DNA of 64,000 bases from Plectonema cf. radiosum LEGE 06105 (GTDB lineage Bacteria; Cyanobacteriota; Cyanobacteriia; Cyanobacteriales; Nostocaceae): the NCBI RefSeq assembly GCF_015207665.1, contig NZ_JADEWL010000007.1:1-64000 (forward strand). Direction: 5' to 3'. Under the pieces are notes generated by a model, which worked only from the letters and a program-made list of their open reading frames with translations, made no database searches and was not told where the DNA came from. A program made the position numbers and the translations under genes. Shown piece after piece: positions 26,401-33,780 of the stretch. Each line of letters starts with the position of its first letter. The first letter of the stretch is position 1.

Positions 26401-27203
26401 TCCTGGGAAAGCCTTTCGCACTGAGCCGTTAATTCCGTTTCAATAATTCGACAGCTATCTTCTTTCTCTTTAACTTCTTCTAAAGTTTTCCTCGCTTGAA
26501 TAATTTTTCTGTCAAAGGCTGCAACGCCCGCTAATTCATCGATAATTTCCCTTCTTTCGCGAGATTTCATCGAAATAATGCTGGTTACATCCCCTTGCAG
26601 AACAACGTTATATCCTTCTGGATTAATCCGAATACTGCTTAACTCTTCATGTAACTCATTTAAGTTACAAGCAATACCATTAATGTAATAACTTGAAGAA
26701 TAAGTCCCTTGTTTTGTCACCCTTAACCTGCGGGTAACACTCCATTCTTCACCAGGTTTAGCCCGGATTTGTTCACGACGGTTTCTAATTTCTTCCTCTT
26801 GTTCTATTGCGGTTGTTATTTCCTGTTCTTCTTCCTCTTCTTCTAGACAATCTTCCTGATTTTCGTCGGATTCATCATCATCTACAACAACCGTAGAAAC
26901 AATCTGCTGGTCATCAAAAGTATCAGCATCATAATCGGACAAATCAAACGTCACCGTAACGCTAGCTTCCACAGTCGCACGAGATTTACTCACCTGATTG
27001 GTATTCACCAAATCCGGGAGTCTATCTGCACGCATTCCCTTGGAACTAGAAAGTCCCAAACAAAACAGTAATGCATCAAGAATATTTGACTTACCAGAAC
27101 CGTTAGGACCAGAAATCACCGTAAATTCCGGCAGTAACGGTACGGAAGTAGTACCACCGAAAGACTTAAAGTTCGTGAGTTCTACGCGCTTTATATGAAC
27201 CAT
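23490..27203 (-). CDS. smc: Chromosome segregation protein SMC
   Basis: 1237 residues. The N-terminal ATPase half has Walker A GPNGSGKSN (32-40). Two long coiled-coil arms flank the hinge (about 540-680: SGVCGLVAQLGRVEP, GRLGHIVVEDD, ATFLPLNKI, SGAMTGGSI). The C-terminal half carries signature SMSGGEKSLTALSF and Walker B FYAFDEVDMFLD, so all ATPase motifs are present. A Glu/Asp-rich insert at about 110-150 (EEEEEEQEI) in the head domain is typical of cyanobacterial SMC. The complex condenses and segregates the chromosome with ScpA/B, which are not in this window. PRC-barrel gene downstream. Confidence 0.97.
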   Translation of the reverse strand: MVHIKRVELTNFKSFGGTTSVPLLPEFTVISGPNGSGKSNILDALLFCLGLSSSKGMRADRLPDLVNTNQVSKSRATVEASVTVTFDLSDYDADTFDDQQIVSTVVVDDDESDENQEDCLEEEEEEQEITTAIEQEEEIRNRREQIRAKPGEEWSVTRRLRVTKQGTYSSSYYINGIACNLNELHEELSSIRINPEGYNVVLQGDVTSIISMKSRERREIIDELAGVAAFDRKIIQARKTLEEVKEKEDSCRIIETELTAQCERLSQDKAKAEKYQRLRTEFLEKQKWEVVLSWRTLQGHQERLSQQIQDGDRHFSENTQQLGVVNSNIEQKNQELEQLNAHVKALGEEELLTVQSQLATQDAEYKQVQRRQRELQTSLTEAVVKTTQTQQEIQQYQNSLTQYAQQKDAETQNTASLQQERESIGQNLEKSREAATNIASASEAWVVQQTNLNRQIETVLQTLEPQRTERAQLRERNSQLLAQIQEQTELVQNLEPQLAEKQTQLNQLEADSNSTVTPIQDLAENLAATEQELQIQQQTQKRLLQEQRDKQRTLDKLEAQAQAQQEAQGTHASQIILQSGLSGVCGLVAQLGRVEPNFQLALEIAAGGRLGHIVVEDDSVGAAGIQLLKQKRAGRATFLPLNKIRSPRISEAANLRHANGFIDYAVNLIDCEPRYDDVFAYVFGNTVVFETVNQARNHLGQFRIVTLEGELLETSGAMTGGSITQRSTLRFGTVETTESEEVKALRNRLVEIERVLQRCTEAINTLEKRTKELSAQLTETRQGKREQQLRGEQLKTEVKNLTKRVEDAKNQLSQNTERLNTAQSRLEILERELPTQEQQLQQLRQELAQLEESQTPSEWQQIQATIKSQEILLQQQDAALREQTEKLKNLEVQQQVLQEKITDATRRVEEYQQQQVNQQNQINNLKEQETTLIAVLAETRQRIQEMEANLGEEKQKRDAVEAQLRQLLLRQQQLEWEVQKLQESQQNRREELDRVLAELQIISGELPNPLPEVPEKVDLEELQKELKSLAKRLQAMEPVNMLALEQYDRTQQRLAELSEKLETLEAERTELLLRIENFTTLRQRAFKEAFDAVNENFQSIFAVLSDGDGYLQLDNPEDPFNSGLNLVAHPKGKPVQRLASMSGGEKSLTALSFIFALQRYRPSPFYAFDEVDMFLDGANVERLAKMIKQQAQQAQFIVVSLRRPMIESAERTIGVTQARGAYTQVLGIKLKTDNTSA

Positions 27204-27492
27204 AGGCGCTGGTTAATAAAGGGGATTGAAGTTCAAGTGTATCAGTCAAAGACCTAAATTAGTTAAGGAATTTCGATTTTGAAATTTTAATTATTGTGTG
27301 AGCGCAATAGTTTTTTTTCATTAACAACAGGGAATGTCAGTTCAAACGTATCACTCACATAGTTTGATTACTTAATCAATTTGAATTTGCAATTTGGATA
27401 AAATTTTAATTATTGTGGGATTAACTTGATTTTTTATCCTTGAAACGAGAGGCACTGTTACCACCAAATTAAGAATTATCTATTATCAATCA
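27204..27492. other. smc upstream region with a diverged duplication
   Basis: No gene. Two related AT-rich segments, at about 27227-27298 and 27337-27417, both begin gttcaa..gtatca and both end attttaattattgtg, so the region looks like an old tandem duplication of about 115 bp. It must contain the smc promoter. Confidence 0.5.
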
Positions 27493-27996
27493 TCAATCAA
27501 CTTCAGTTACTAATAATTGCCACTCAATAACAACAGTTTTAGGAATTTCTAAAATCTTCTTTTGTTTACCTAATAATGGTAAATCTAATTGCAATGATTC
27601 GATTGTAGTTAATTTTGGTAAAACATCAGTTAAATTATATTCTCCAACATTTGGTGCTGGGGATGAAGAAGCGTAAACATCATCTGCACTAAGTAATTTA
27701 CCTCCGGTTGTAATGATTTCTAATGAATGAGGATGAGCAAACTCAAACACACCAGGAAAGCCTACCAACCTTAAACTTAACTCTGTTTTAGCACCGGGAT
27801 TAATCTTTTTAAAAAGTAATACTTGCCAAGTATATTCTTGCTTATCTTTAATAGATACCTGGGAATGATAGCGTAGTACTCCCGGTGCATCATGATGCTG
27901 ACGAAGGGTAGCTGTAGATGATTGGCTATTTAATCCGATTCCAATTAAGCATAAAATTATAATTACAAAACAGCGCCAGAATAACTTTTTCAGCAT
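27493..27996 (-). CDS. DUF3122 secreted protein
   Basis: 167 residues. An N-terminal signal peptide (LFWRCFVIIILCLIGIGL, cleavage near SSTA) is followed by the DUF3122 domain: LRQHHDAPGVLRYHSQVSIKD, TWQVLLFKK, LRLVGFPGVFEFAHPHSLEI, LPLLGK and a C-terminal VVIEWQLL. The family is restricted to cyanobacteria and its function is unknown. Probable periplasmic or lipoprotein location. It lies 3' of miaB on the same strand, separated by a repeat. Confidence 0.85.
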   Translation of the reverse strand: MLKKLFWRCFVIIILCLIGIGLNSQSSTATLRQHHDAPGVLRYHSQVSIKDKQEYTWQVLLFKKINPGAKTELSLRLVGFPGVFEFAHPHSLEIITTGGKLLSADDVYASSSPAPNVGEYNLTDVLPKLTTIESLQLDLPLLGKQKKILEIPKTVVIEWQLLVTEVD

Positions 27997-28035
27997 TAGT
28001 TTGAAATTGGAATTTACTATTTCTCTTTATTTCTT

Positions 28036-28114
28036 GTCTCTGTCTTGAAAAGTTGTTCATGGAGGAAACCCCCAAGACCACACTTTTCGCTGCGTCCTCC
28101 GCGTCATTGCGGTT
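28036..28114 (-). repeat. Interspersed hairpin repeat between miaB and the DUF3122 gene
   Basis: Read on the minus strand it starts aaccgcaatgacgcggagga, then cgcagcgaaaagtg, ggtcttgggg and aacttttcaaga-agagac. It is the same family as the in-frame repeat in the TPR gene (16896-16956) and shares its first part with the repeat in the chelatase gene. Confidence 0.75.
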
Positions 28115-28128
28115 TTTTTCATCCGTAA

Positions 28129-29490
28129 TCAAACGCTGACAATTTCCCTTACTTCCACCACTTCCCCAGTCAAACTAAACGGACGCACCACAGTGATTTT
28201 CACCTTGACTAATTTACCTTTGAGTTGATTAATATCCCCGGTAAAGAAAGTAAGACGATTTCCTCTTGTACGCCCCATTACTTGGTTTTGATCTTTGGGG
28301 TTTTCATCTTCTACCAACACTTCTTCGATACGTCCCATATAACGTTGCGATCGCTCTGCTGCTTTGATGTTCACAAGCTGATTCAATCGCTGTAATCTAT
28401 CGCTTTTGACTTCTTCGCTCAATTGTTCTGACCATTCTGCTGCTGGTGTATTGGGACGTGGTGAATATGCGGCTGTATTTAATAAATCGAAACCGATATC
28501 TTCTGTTAGCTGCATTGTTTTTTGAAATTGTTCTTCCGTTTCTCCGGGAAAAGCAACAATAGCATCCGCACTAAGTGACGCATCTGGCATATACTCGCGA
28601 ATTTTATCGATAATTCTACGATATTTTTCATGGGTATAACCCCGTGCCATGCGTTTCAAAACTTCATTATCTCCCGATTGAAAGGGTATATGAAAATGCT
28701 CGCAAACCTTGGGTAACTCCGCACAAGCTTTAATTAATCTCTCTGTAAAATAACGGGGATGAGAAGTTGCAAATCGGATTCTTTCAATACCAGGTACATC
28801 GTGAACGAAATAAAGCAAATCCGTCAAAGTATTCTCACGACGACCCTCTGGGGTTAATCCTGGTAAATCTCGTCCATAAGCATCAATATTTTGACCAAGT
28901 AAAGTAACTTCCTTGTAACCCTCTCTTGCCAACTCTTCCATTTCAGCCCGAATGGCTTCTGGTGTCCGCGACTGTTCCACCCCCCGCACCCCAGGAACTA
29001 CACAGTAAGTACAGCGTTCGTTGCAACCGTAAATTACATTTACCCAAGCTGTGACTTTACTATCCCGACGCGGCTTAGTAATATCTTCCATAATATGCAC
29101 CGGCTCAGTTGCCACAACTTGATTACCATCAAACACTTGATGCAGTAAATCCTGTAAACGGTTAGCGTGTTGCGGTCCCATTACCAAATCCAATTCTGGA
29201 ACCCGTCGTAATAAAGTTTCTCCTTCCTGCTGAGCTACACAACCTGCTATCACCAAAGTTAAATCTGGCTTTTGCCGTTTCCGTCTTGCTTGTCTGCCCA
29301 AATAAGAATATACTTTTTGCTCAGCATTATCTCGTATTGAACAAGTATTGCAAATTACTACATCTGCGTCATACTGGTCTTCCGACCACTCAAAACCCAT
29401 GTCTTCTAAGATGCCAGCCATGCGTTCTGAATCGGCTTTGTTCATTTGGCAACCGAAGGTAATAATGTGGTATTGGCGTTTGGTGGTCAT
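28129..29490 (-). CDS. miaB: tRNA-2-methylthio-N6-dimethylallyladenosine synthase
   Basis: Radical-SAM methylthiotransferase that converts i6A37 to ms2i6A37 in tRNAs. The N-terminal UPF0004 domain holds three cluster Cys ([30 protein letters not shown]). The radical-SAM CxxxCxxC is in [17 protein letters not shown]. The TRAM domain is C-terminal ([22 protein letters not shown]). The start at 29490 ([15 protein letters not shown]) matches the family; an in-frame ATG at 29532 would add 14 residues, and neither has a clear Shine-Dalgarno sequence. Confidence 0.96.
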   Translation of the reverse strand: MTTKRQYHIITFGCQMNKADSERMAGILEDMGFEWSEDQYDADVVICNTCSIRDNAEQKVYSYLGRQARRKRQKPDLTLVIAGCVAQQEGETLLRRVPELDLVMGPQHANRLQDLLHQVFDGNQVVATEPVHIMEDITKPRRDSKVTAWVNVIYGCNERCTYCVVPGVRGVEQSRTPEAIRAEMEELAREGYKEVTLLGQNIDAYGRDLPGLTPEGRRENTLTDLLYFVHDVPGIERIRFATSHPRYFTERLIKACAELPKVCEHFHIPFQSGDNEVLKRMARGYTHEKYRRIIDKIREYMPDASLSADAIVAFPGETEEQFQKTMQLTEDIGFDLLNTAAYSPRPNTPAAEWSEQLSEEVKSDRLQRLNQLVNIKAAERSQRYMGRIEEVLVEDENPKDQNQVMGRTRGNRLTFFTGDINQLKGKLVKVKITVVRPFSLTGEVVEVREIVSV

Positions 29491-29678
29491 TGGTAATTTT
29501 TCGTTGGGAAATGTAGTATTTACTGATTTCATGATTTATTCTAATTAATAAATTATCGCTGTTATCTGGTAAGTGCGACAAAACTCAATATTAAATAATG
29601 TTATGTTCTATTTCGCTAAAATTACAAATCTTGCCACTGACTTCTAAGAATTTAAAGCCTCTAAATTGTATATACAAA

Positions 29679-29695
29679 GCGGGCAGGATGCCCGC
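29679..29695. repeat. Small hairpin repeat gcgggca-gga-tgcccgc
   Basis: A perfect 7-bp stem with a 3-nt loop in the 370-bp gap between miaB and the next gene, followed by a T-rich stretch (catattttt). It could terminate plus-strand transcription, but no plus-strand gene precedes it, so it is more likely the dispersed gcgggcaggatgcccgc repeat. Confidence 0.6.
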
Positions 29696-29863
29696 ACTAC
29701 AATCATATTTTTAACCTATACAATCAACGCTGAGTATTAACTTATCTATGGAACTCCTTGGAGGAATCAAGCTACAGAATGATTTTGATACAACCTTGGA
29801 CTTGATAAATATCCTCTGATAAAATTTTCGCGTTTCACAACCGTAGACTATCAAAACTTAATT

Positions 29864-30424
29864 TTAACAAGATGCTGCCACCAAGCTAATTTGTTTAATT
29901 ATTTTTTGTTTATCACTAGAAAATGATAAACCGCCATGAAATTCAGTAGTATAATATCCTAAATAATCTAAATCTTTTCCCCGATTAAATTGTGATAATA
30001 AATTAGAATATGCCTTTTGAGCTTTACTAATATTATCGCCAACTTTTATCCCTTTTTCGGTAGGATAACGGGAACTAGAAGTAAACATTGACTCTACTCG
30101 ACTTTGGCTGGAATTATTGGTATCAGAAAGTCCTGTAATCTCTAATCCATCATATTTCCACGTTGTAACATATGAATTATAACAACCATCGTCATATTTG
30201 ATAGTTCGGCTTTTGGGTTTACCTAATTTTTGAATCAGTTCCTTTTCCTGCATCCCCAGTTTGATACCACCTATAGATATTTTAGTGACATCAATTTCTT
30301 TTTTATTGGACTTATCGAAAAGGTAATTAATATTATTCTTGAGACTATTATTTTCACCGATAGCGCTAGGACTTACAGCAAGTAGTATTCCCAAATAAAT
30401 ACCAGGTGCTATTTTTTTTAACAT
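29864..30424 (-). CDS. Secreted protein with a BamE/SmpA-like segment, function unknown
   Basis: 186 residues from the ATG at 30424 (MLKKIAPGIYLGILLAVSPS, a clean signal peptide); an upstream in-frame ATG at 30463 would add 13 residues. After a variable stretch comes GGIKLGMQEKELIQKLGKPKS, a pattern seen in BamE/SmpA-like folds, then Cys in DDGCYNSYVTTWKYDGLEI and a terminal Cys. A disulphide is possible. No catalytic motif recognised. Stand-alone gene. Confidence 0.65.
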   Translation of the reverse strand: MLKKIAPGIYLGILLAVSPSAIGENNSLKNNINYLFDKSNKKEIDVTKISIGGIKLGMQEKELIQKLGKPKSRTIKYDDGCYNSYVTTWKYDGLEITGLSDTNNSSQSRVESMFTSSSRYPTEKGIKVGDNISKAQKAYSNLLSQFNRGKDLDYLGYYTTEFHGGLSFSSDKQKIIKQISLVAASC

Positions 30425-30588
30425 TACTATATTCTTAGTATTACTGATTAAAAATTTTATCAAAGTGCCGATTTATTCTGCGTATTCCCATACACCTTTG
30501 TCCATTAGGAACTGAGAGCGGGGTAATGAGTAATTCAATCCGTGAAATCCGTGGAATCCCTTTCAATCCGTGTTCCCCCTCCCCCTCC

Positions 30589-31689
30589 TTAAAGCAGCAA
30601 GGTGGCATGATTATCAATAAATGAGTGATAACCATCAGAAGTAACTGCACCGTATTTTTCAAAATGAAGACGTACTTTTTCGGGAAATTCGGGATATTCA
30701 AATAAGGCATCTCCAGCAGCAATATTCGCCCAAAAGTCTCGTAATCTAGGGGCTAGTTGTTCGGCTGTTTCTTCGGTGAGATTTAGTGGGGGTAAAGTTA
30801 GTAGTTTGACTATAAACGGAGAACTGCGATCGCCCATCCATTGCCGCGAAGTTTGCTGTAAGTTGGGAAAATTAGTAACTGATTCTACCTTACAAGATGA
30901 TATGTGTAACTTATTATTACCGTGTTTGTCCTGACGATACTCCAATAACCGATAAGGATGGGGATAACTGACTAAAGAACCTGTGGTAATGTCATATACA
31001 TTATTGCTGTAAGCGATATCTTGGATATGTAGGTGTCCGGTAAAGACTAATTGAACGTTGTAACGTCTGAGAATTTGTAAGAGTTCCGCTGCATTATCTA
31101 ACATATAGCGGTGTGCCATCGGGTGACGAGCTTGGTTGGGCAAATGCTCGACTACATTATGATGAACCATTACTAAAATTAATTCTTCCCTAGCTGCTGC
31201 TAAAACCTTTTCTAACCAGCGCAACTGGATATCATCTAAACATCCTATCTGCTTAGCTTCGTCATCAAAATTATTAGAATTAAGAGCAATTAGTCTAACC
31301 GACGGTAGTAATTTACAAGTATAGTAAAGCTCTTCTGTATGTTCATAACCAAATTTACGATAGAACTGGGGAAATTCGCTAAAAGCGATGGATTGCTCGT
31401 TGGCATTGAGAACAGGAACATCGTGATTACCCGGTATCACATAAGTCGGAAAAGGCAGTTTTGCCAAACGTTCTTGCAACCAGGTATGATTTTCTGGTTC
31501 CCCGTGTTGAGTTAAATCTCCCGGTAGTAAAAGAAAATCTAAATCTAATTGTGTCAAATGTTCCAATACACTATCAAAAGCCGGGATACTAACTTCCACC
31601 AGATGAAAGCGACTCGGATGATCCCAGATAGTATGGGGAAGCGCAACGTGTAAATCGCTAGCGATCGCAAAACGAAAGTTTAGACTCAT
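30589..31689 (-). CDS. Calcineurin-like metallophosphoesterase
   Basis: 366 residues with the five metallophosphoesterase blocks: ASDLH, LLPGDLTQHG, VIPGNHDVPV, VMVHHNVVEH and FTGHLHIQD. The spacing resembles class III (CpdA/3',5'-cyclic-nucleotide phosphodiesterase-like) enzymes, although the substrate cannot be assigned. The C-terminal 100 residues are outside the catalytic core. Stand-alone, divergent from trmB. Confidence 0.9.
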   Translation of the reverse strand: MSLNFRFAIASDLHVALPHTIWDHPSRFHLVEVSIPAFDSVLEHLTQLDLDFLLLPGDLTQHGEPENHTWLQERLAKLPFPTYVIPGNHDVPVLNANEQSIAFSEFPQFYRKFGYEHTEELYYTCKLLPSVRLIALNSNNFDDEAKQIGCLDDIQLRWLEKVLAAAREELILVMVHHNVVEHLPNQARHPMAHRYMLDNAAELLQILRRYNVQLVFTGHLHIQDIAYSNNVYDITTGSLVSYPHPYRLLEYRQDKHGNNKLHISSCKVESVTNFPNLQQTSRQWMGDRSSPFIVKLLTLPPLNLTEETAEQLAPRLRDFWANIAAGDALFEYPEFPEKVRLHFEKYGAVTSDGYHSFIDNHATLLL

Positions 31690-31782
31690 TGAAGTAAATA
31701 AAATATTATATAGGGTGTAAAAAAGCGCTTTTTAAATAGAGTATAACGCTTGCTCGATCCTACAGCGTGGGAACGGGGAAAA

Positions 31783-31861
31783 GTTAGGAGTTAGGAGTTG
31801 GGAGTTATGAGTTATGAGTTATGAGTTATGAGTTGGGAGTTGGGAGTTGGGAGTTGGGAGT
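31783..31861. repeat. Heptamer tandem repeat (GGAGTTR / GAGTTAT) upstream of trmB
   Basis: About eleven 7-bp units in three blocks (ttaggag, gagttat, gggagtt). An in-frame ATG at 31828 falls inside the array, so the upstream extension of the trmB frame ([12 protein letters not shown]) is repeat-derived. Confidence 0.85.
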
Positions 31862-31889
31862 TCTTACCTTTAACCTTGAACCTTGAAGC

Positions 31890-31905
31890 AAGGAGAAAAT
31901 TATTG
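31890..31905 (+). promoter_or_regulatory. Shine-Dalgarno and TTG start deciding the trmB start
   Basis: aaggag at 31890-31895, 7 nt, then TTG at 31903. It places the start at the residue where TrmB homologues begin ([11 protein letters not shown]) and makes the upstream ATG at 31828 unnecessary. Confidence 0.7.
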
Positions 31906-32541
31906 AATCGCGTTCGAGTTCGTCAGCACGTTAATCCATTAGGAATAAAATATCAAACACCGATCAATCCGATTGATTGGGAAAAAATTTATGTAGATAG
32001 GAATCAACCTTTACTTTTGGATATTGGTTGTGCTAGGGGTCAATTTTTAATGGAAATGGCTCAATTAGAACCCAATTGGAATTTTCTGGGTTTAGAAATT
32101 CGTGAACCTCTGGTAGAAGCAGCCAACAAAATCCGCTCAGAGTTAGGATTAACAAACTTACATTATGTATTTTGTAATGCGAATAACTCGTTAAAACCGC
32201 TTTTATCTTCCTTGCCAAAAGGAATTTTACAGCGAGTAACAATCCAATTCCCCGACCCTTGGTTTAAGCATCGTCACGCAAAAAGGCGCGTCGCACAACC
32301 GCAATTAGTTGCAGAATTAGCAGATTATCTAACACCTGGGGGAACGGTATTTTTACAATCGGATGTTAAATTTGTAGCGCTAGAAATGTGCGAACGTTTT
32401 GATGAAAATTCTGCTTTTCAAAGAGAAAGAAAAGAATGGTTAGCAGAAAATCCCTTAAAAGTTGCAACGGAACGGGAATTATTTACTTTAGAAAAAAGCG
32501 AACCCGTTTATCGTGCTGTGTTTACAAGAGTTATCAGTTAG
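31903..32541 (+). CDS. trmB: tRNA (guanine-N7-)-methyltransferase
   Basis: 212 residues from the TTG at 31903. It methylates G46 in tRNA variable loops with SAM. Landmarks: [13 protein letters not shown] (SAM motif I), [26 protein letters not shown], and the TrmB signature [16 protein letters not shown], then [17 protein letters not shown]. Family length is about 210-220, which fits the TTG start rather than the ATG at 31828 inside the heptamer array. Stand-alone. Confidence 0.94.
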   Translation: MNRVRVRQHVNPLGIKYQTPINPIDWEKIYVDRNQPLLLDIGCARGQFLMEMAQLEPNWNFLGLEIREPLVEAANKIRSELGLTNLHYVFCNANNSLKPLLSSLPKGILQRVTIQFPDPWFKHRHAKRRVAQPQLVAELADYLTPGGTVFLQSDVKFVALEMCERFDENSAFQRERKEWLAENPLKVATERELFTLEKSEPVYRAVFTRVIS

Positions 32542-32965
32542 GAATTTGCAATTAAAATAGACTTAAATCTTACTTCTATTTCCAAAGGCTCTGTGTACCT
32601 CTATCTATGAAGACAGAGCCTCTAAATAATCTATTCCCAGCCTGGAGGTTGGGAATCAGTCAATATGAGATAGTGATGATTTTTTTGTGATGTTTTGTTT
32701 AACTATCAATAAAGATTAAGTTTTCAACTATCAGTAGTCTATTTTTGTTGTAGATAATGTAAGGTAAATATGAATTTTTACTTCAAATATGATGAATTAT
32801 AATTCAAGGGGAAAAAACAGTATTAAAAGTTACATAAGTAGATAAATCTTTTTAAAGATGTAATTTAAAGTAAAAGATTAAAAATGAGTAAATTACTGTA
32901 TTTTAATGTGATTTTGTGCGAGATTAAATTTAAATAGATCCTCTGATACTCAAAAAACAAATTTC
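32542..32965. other. Spacer with two hairpins
   Basis: No gene. aggctct-gt...ac-agagcct forms a 9-bp stem (32586-32594/32613-32621), and attccca...tgggaat forms a 7-bp stem (32633-32639/32650-32656). They lie just 3' of trmB and could act as terminator or processing structures, but no T-run follows. The remaining 300 bp are AT-rich. Confidence 0.5.
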
Positions 32966-33436
32966 ATGGATTCTTTATTTATCAACTCATTACTTGAAGA
33001 CTTGAAAAATCCCTCGGAGGTAGTTCGCGAAGAAGCGACGAGGAAATTATGGCGTTTATGGTTCCAGCAGAAGGGAGTTTATGGGTTAGAAAAAATAGAA
33101 ACTAGCCAAAAACTATTGGATGCAGGTAAAATTGCCGAAGCCGAAGAAATGTTGACGCAGTTGATTGAAAACCAGCCCGATTTTGCTGAAGCTTGGAATC
33201 GTCGTGCTTTTCTTTACTATACTAATCATCAGTACGAAAAATCTTTAGCTGATACTCAAGTAGCAGTGGAACTCAATCCACTACATTTTGGCGCACTTCA
33301 CGGCATGGGTTTATGTTATGCAGCTTTAGGAGAGTATGCCAGAGCAATAAATTGTTTTCAACGTGCTTTGGAGATTCAGCCTTATTCTTTAATCAACCAA
33401 AAATTGATTTTGGAATGTACTTTACGAATCAGTTAA
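32966..33436 (+). CDS. Small TPR-repeat protein
   Basis: 156 residues: an N-terminal helical segment (SLLEDLKNPSEVVREEATRKL, HEAT-like) followed by two to three TPR units (GKIAEAEEMLTQLIENQPDFAEAWNRRAFLYY, YEKSLADTQVAVELNPLHFGALHGMGLCYA, YARAINCFQRALEIQP; each quoted in part elsewhere as motif cores AEAWNRRA and ALHGMGL). It is probably a cytoplasmic protein-protein interaction module; no partner is evident. Stand-alone gene converging with the chelatase paralogue. Confidence 0.82.
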   Translation: MDSLFINSLLEDLKNPSEVVREEATRKLWRLWFQQKGVYGLEKIETSQKLLDAGKIAEAEEMLTQLIENQPDFAEAWNRRAFLYYTNHQYEKSLADTQVAVELNPLHFGALHGMGLCYAALGEYARAINCFQRALEIQPYSLINQKLILECTLRIS

Positions 33437-33762
33437 AAGTTTTTACTTTCTTCAAATACTGTACTAATTGAAGGATTTATTACTGTTTTTAGAGAGGAGA
33501 ATTCTTTGAACAGCAGATAGGTAGGTCTGCTGGCGCAATTATTTGATAGTTTATTTTATCTGGTAAATGTCTAGCCGGAGCGCTACAAAGTGTAATTAGA
33601 ATTTAATTAGCAATTACACTCTCACGCCCGTAAATTTTATGGTCTGTACGCTCCGCGTGACCGTCAGGTCATAGCCCCCGGATTTATCCGTGGATGTCCT
33701 GATTGTAGGCAATGTTGAAGCACCATTATTTTATTTATGGGGCAATAATTACGAATTACGAA
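33437..33762. other. Convergent spacer with inverted repeats and a heptamer array
   Basis: No gene. agtgtaatt (33589-33597) and aattacact (33612-33620) form a 9-bp stem with a 14-nt loop, and other short palindromes (tgacc-gtca-ggtca, cggatttatccg) follow. It sits between two converging genes. The right end runs into the AATTACG array. Confidence 0.5.
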
Positions 33763-33780
33763 TTACGAATTACGAATTAT
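33747..33780. repeat. Heptamer tandem repeat AATTACG across the chelatase stop codon
   Basis: Four exact units plus a partial one. The minus-strand TAA at 33763-33765 and the last codons (IIRNS) of the chelatase gene are made of array sequence. Confidence 0.9.

Noticed and set aside
31828-31902. ATG at 31828 as the trmB start
   Set aside because: The extension is encoded by heptamer repeats; a proper Shine-Dalgarno precedes the TTG at 31903.
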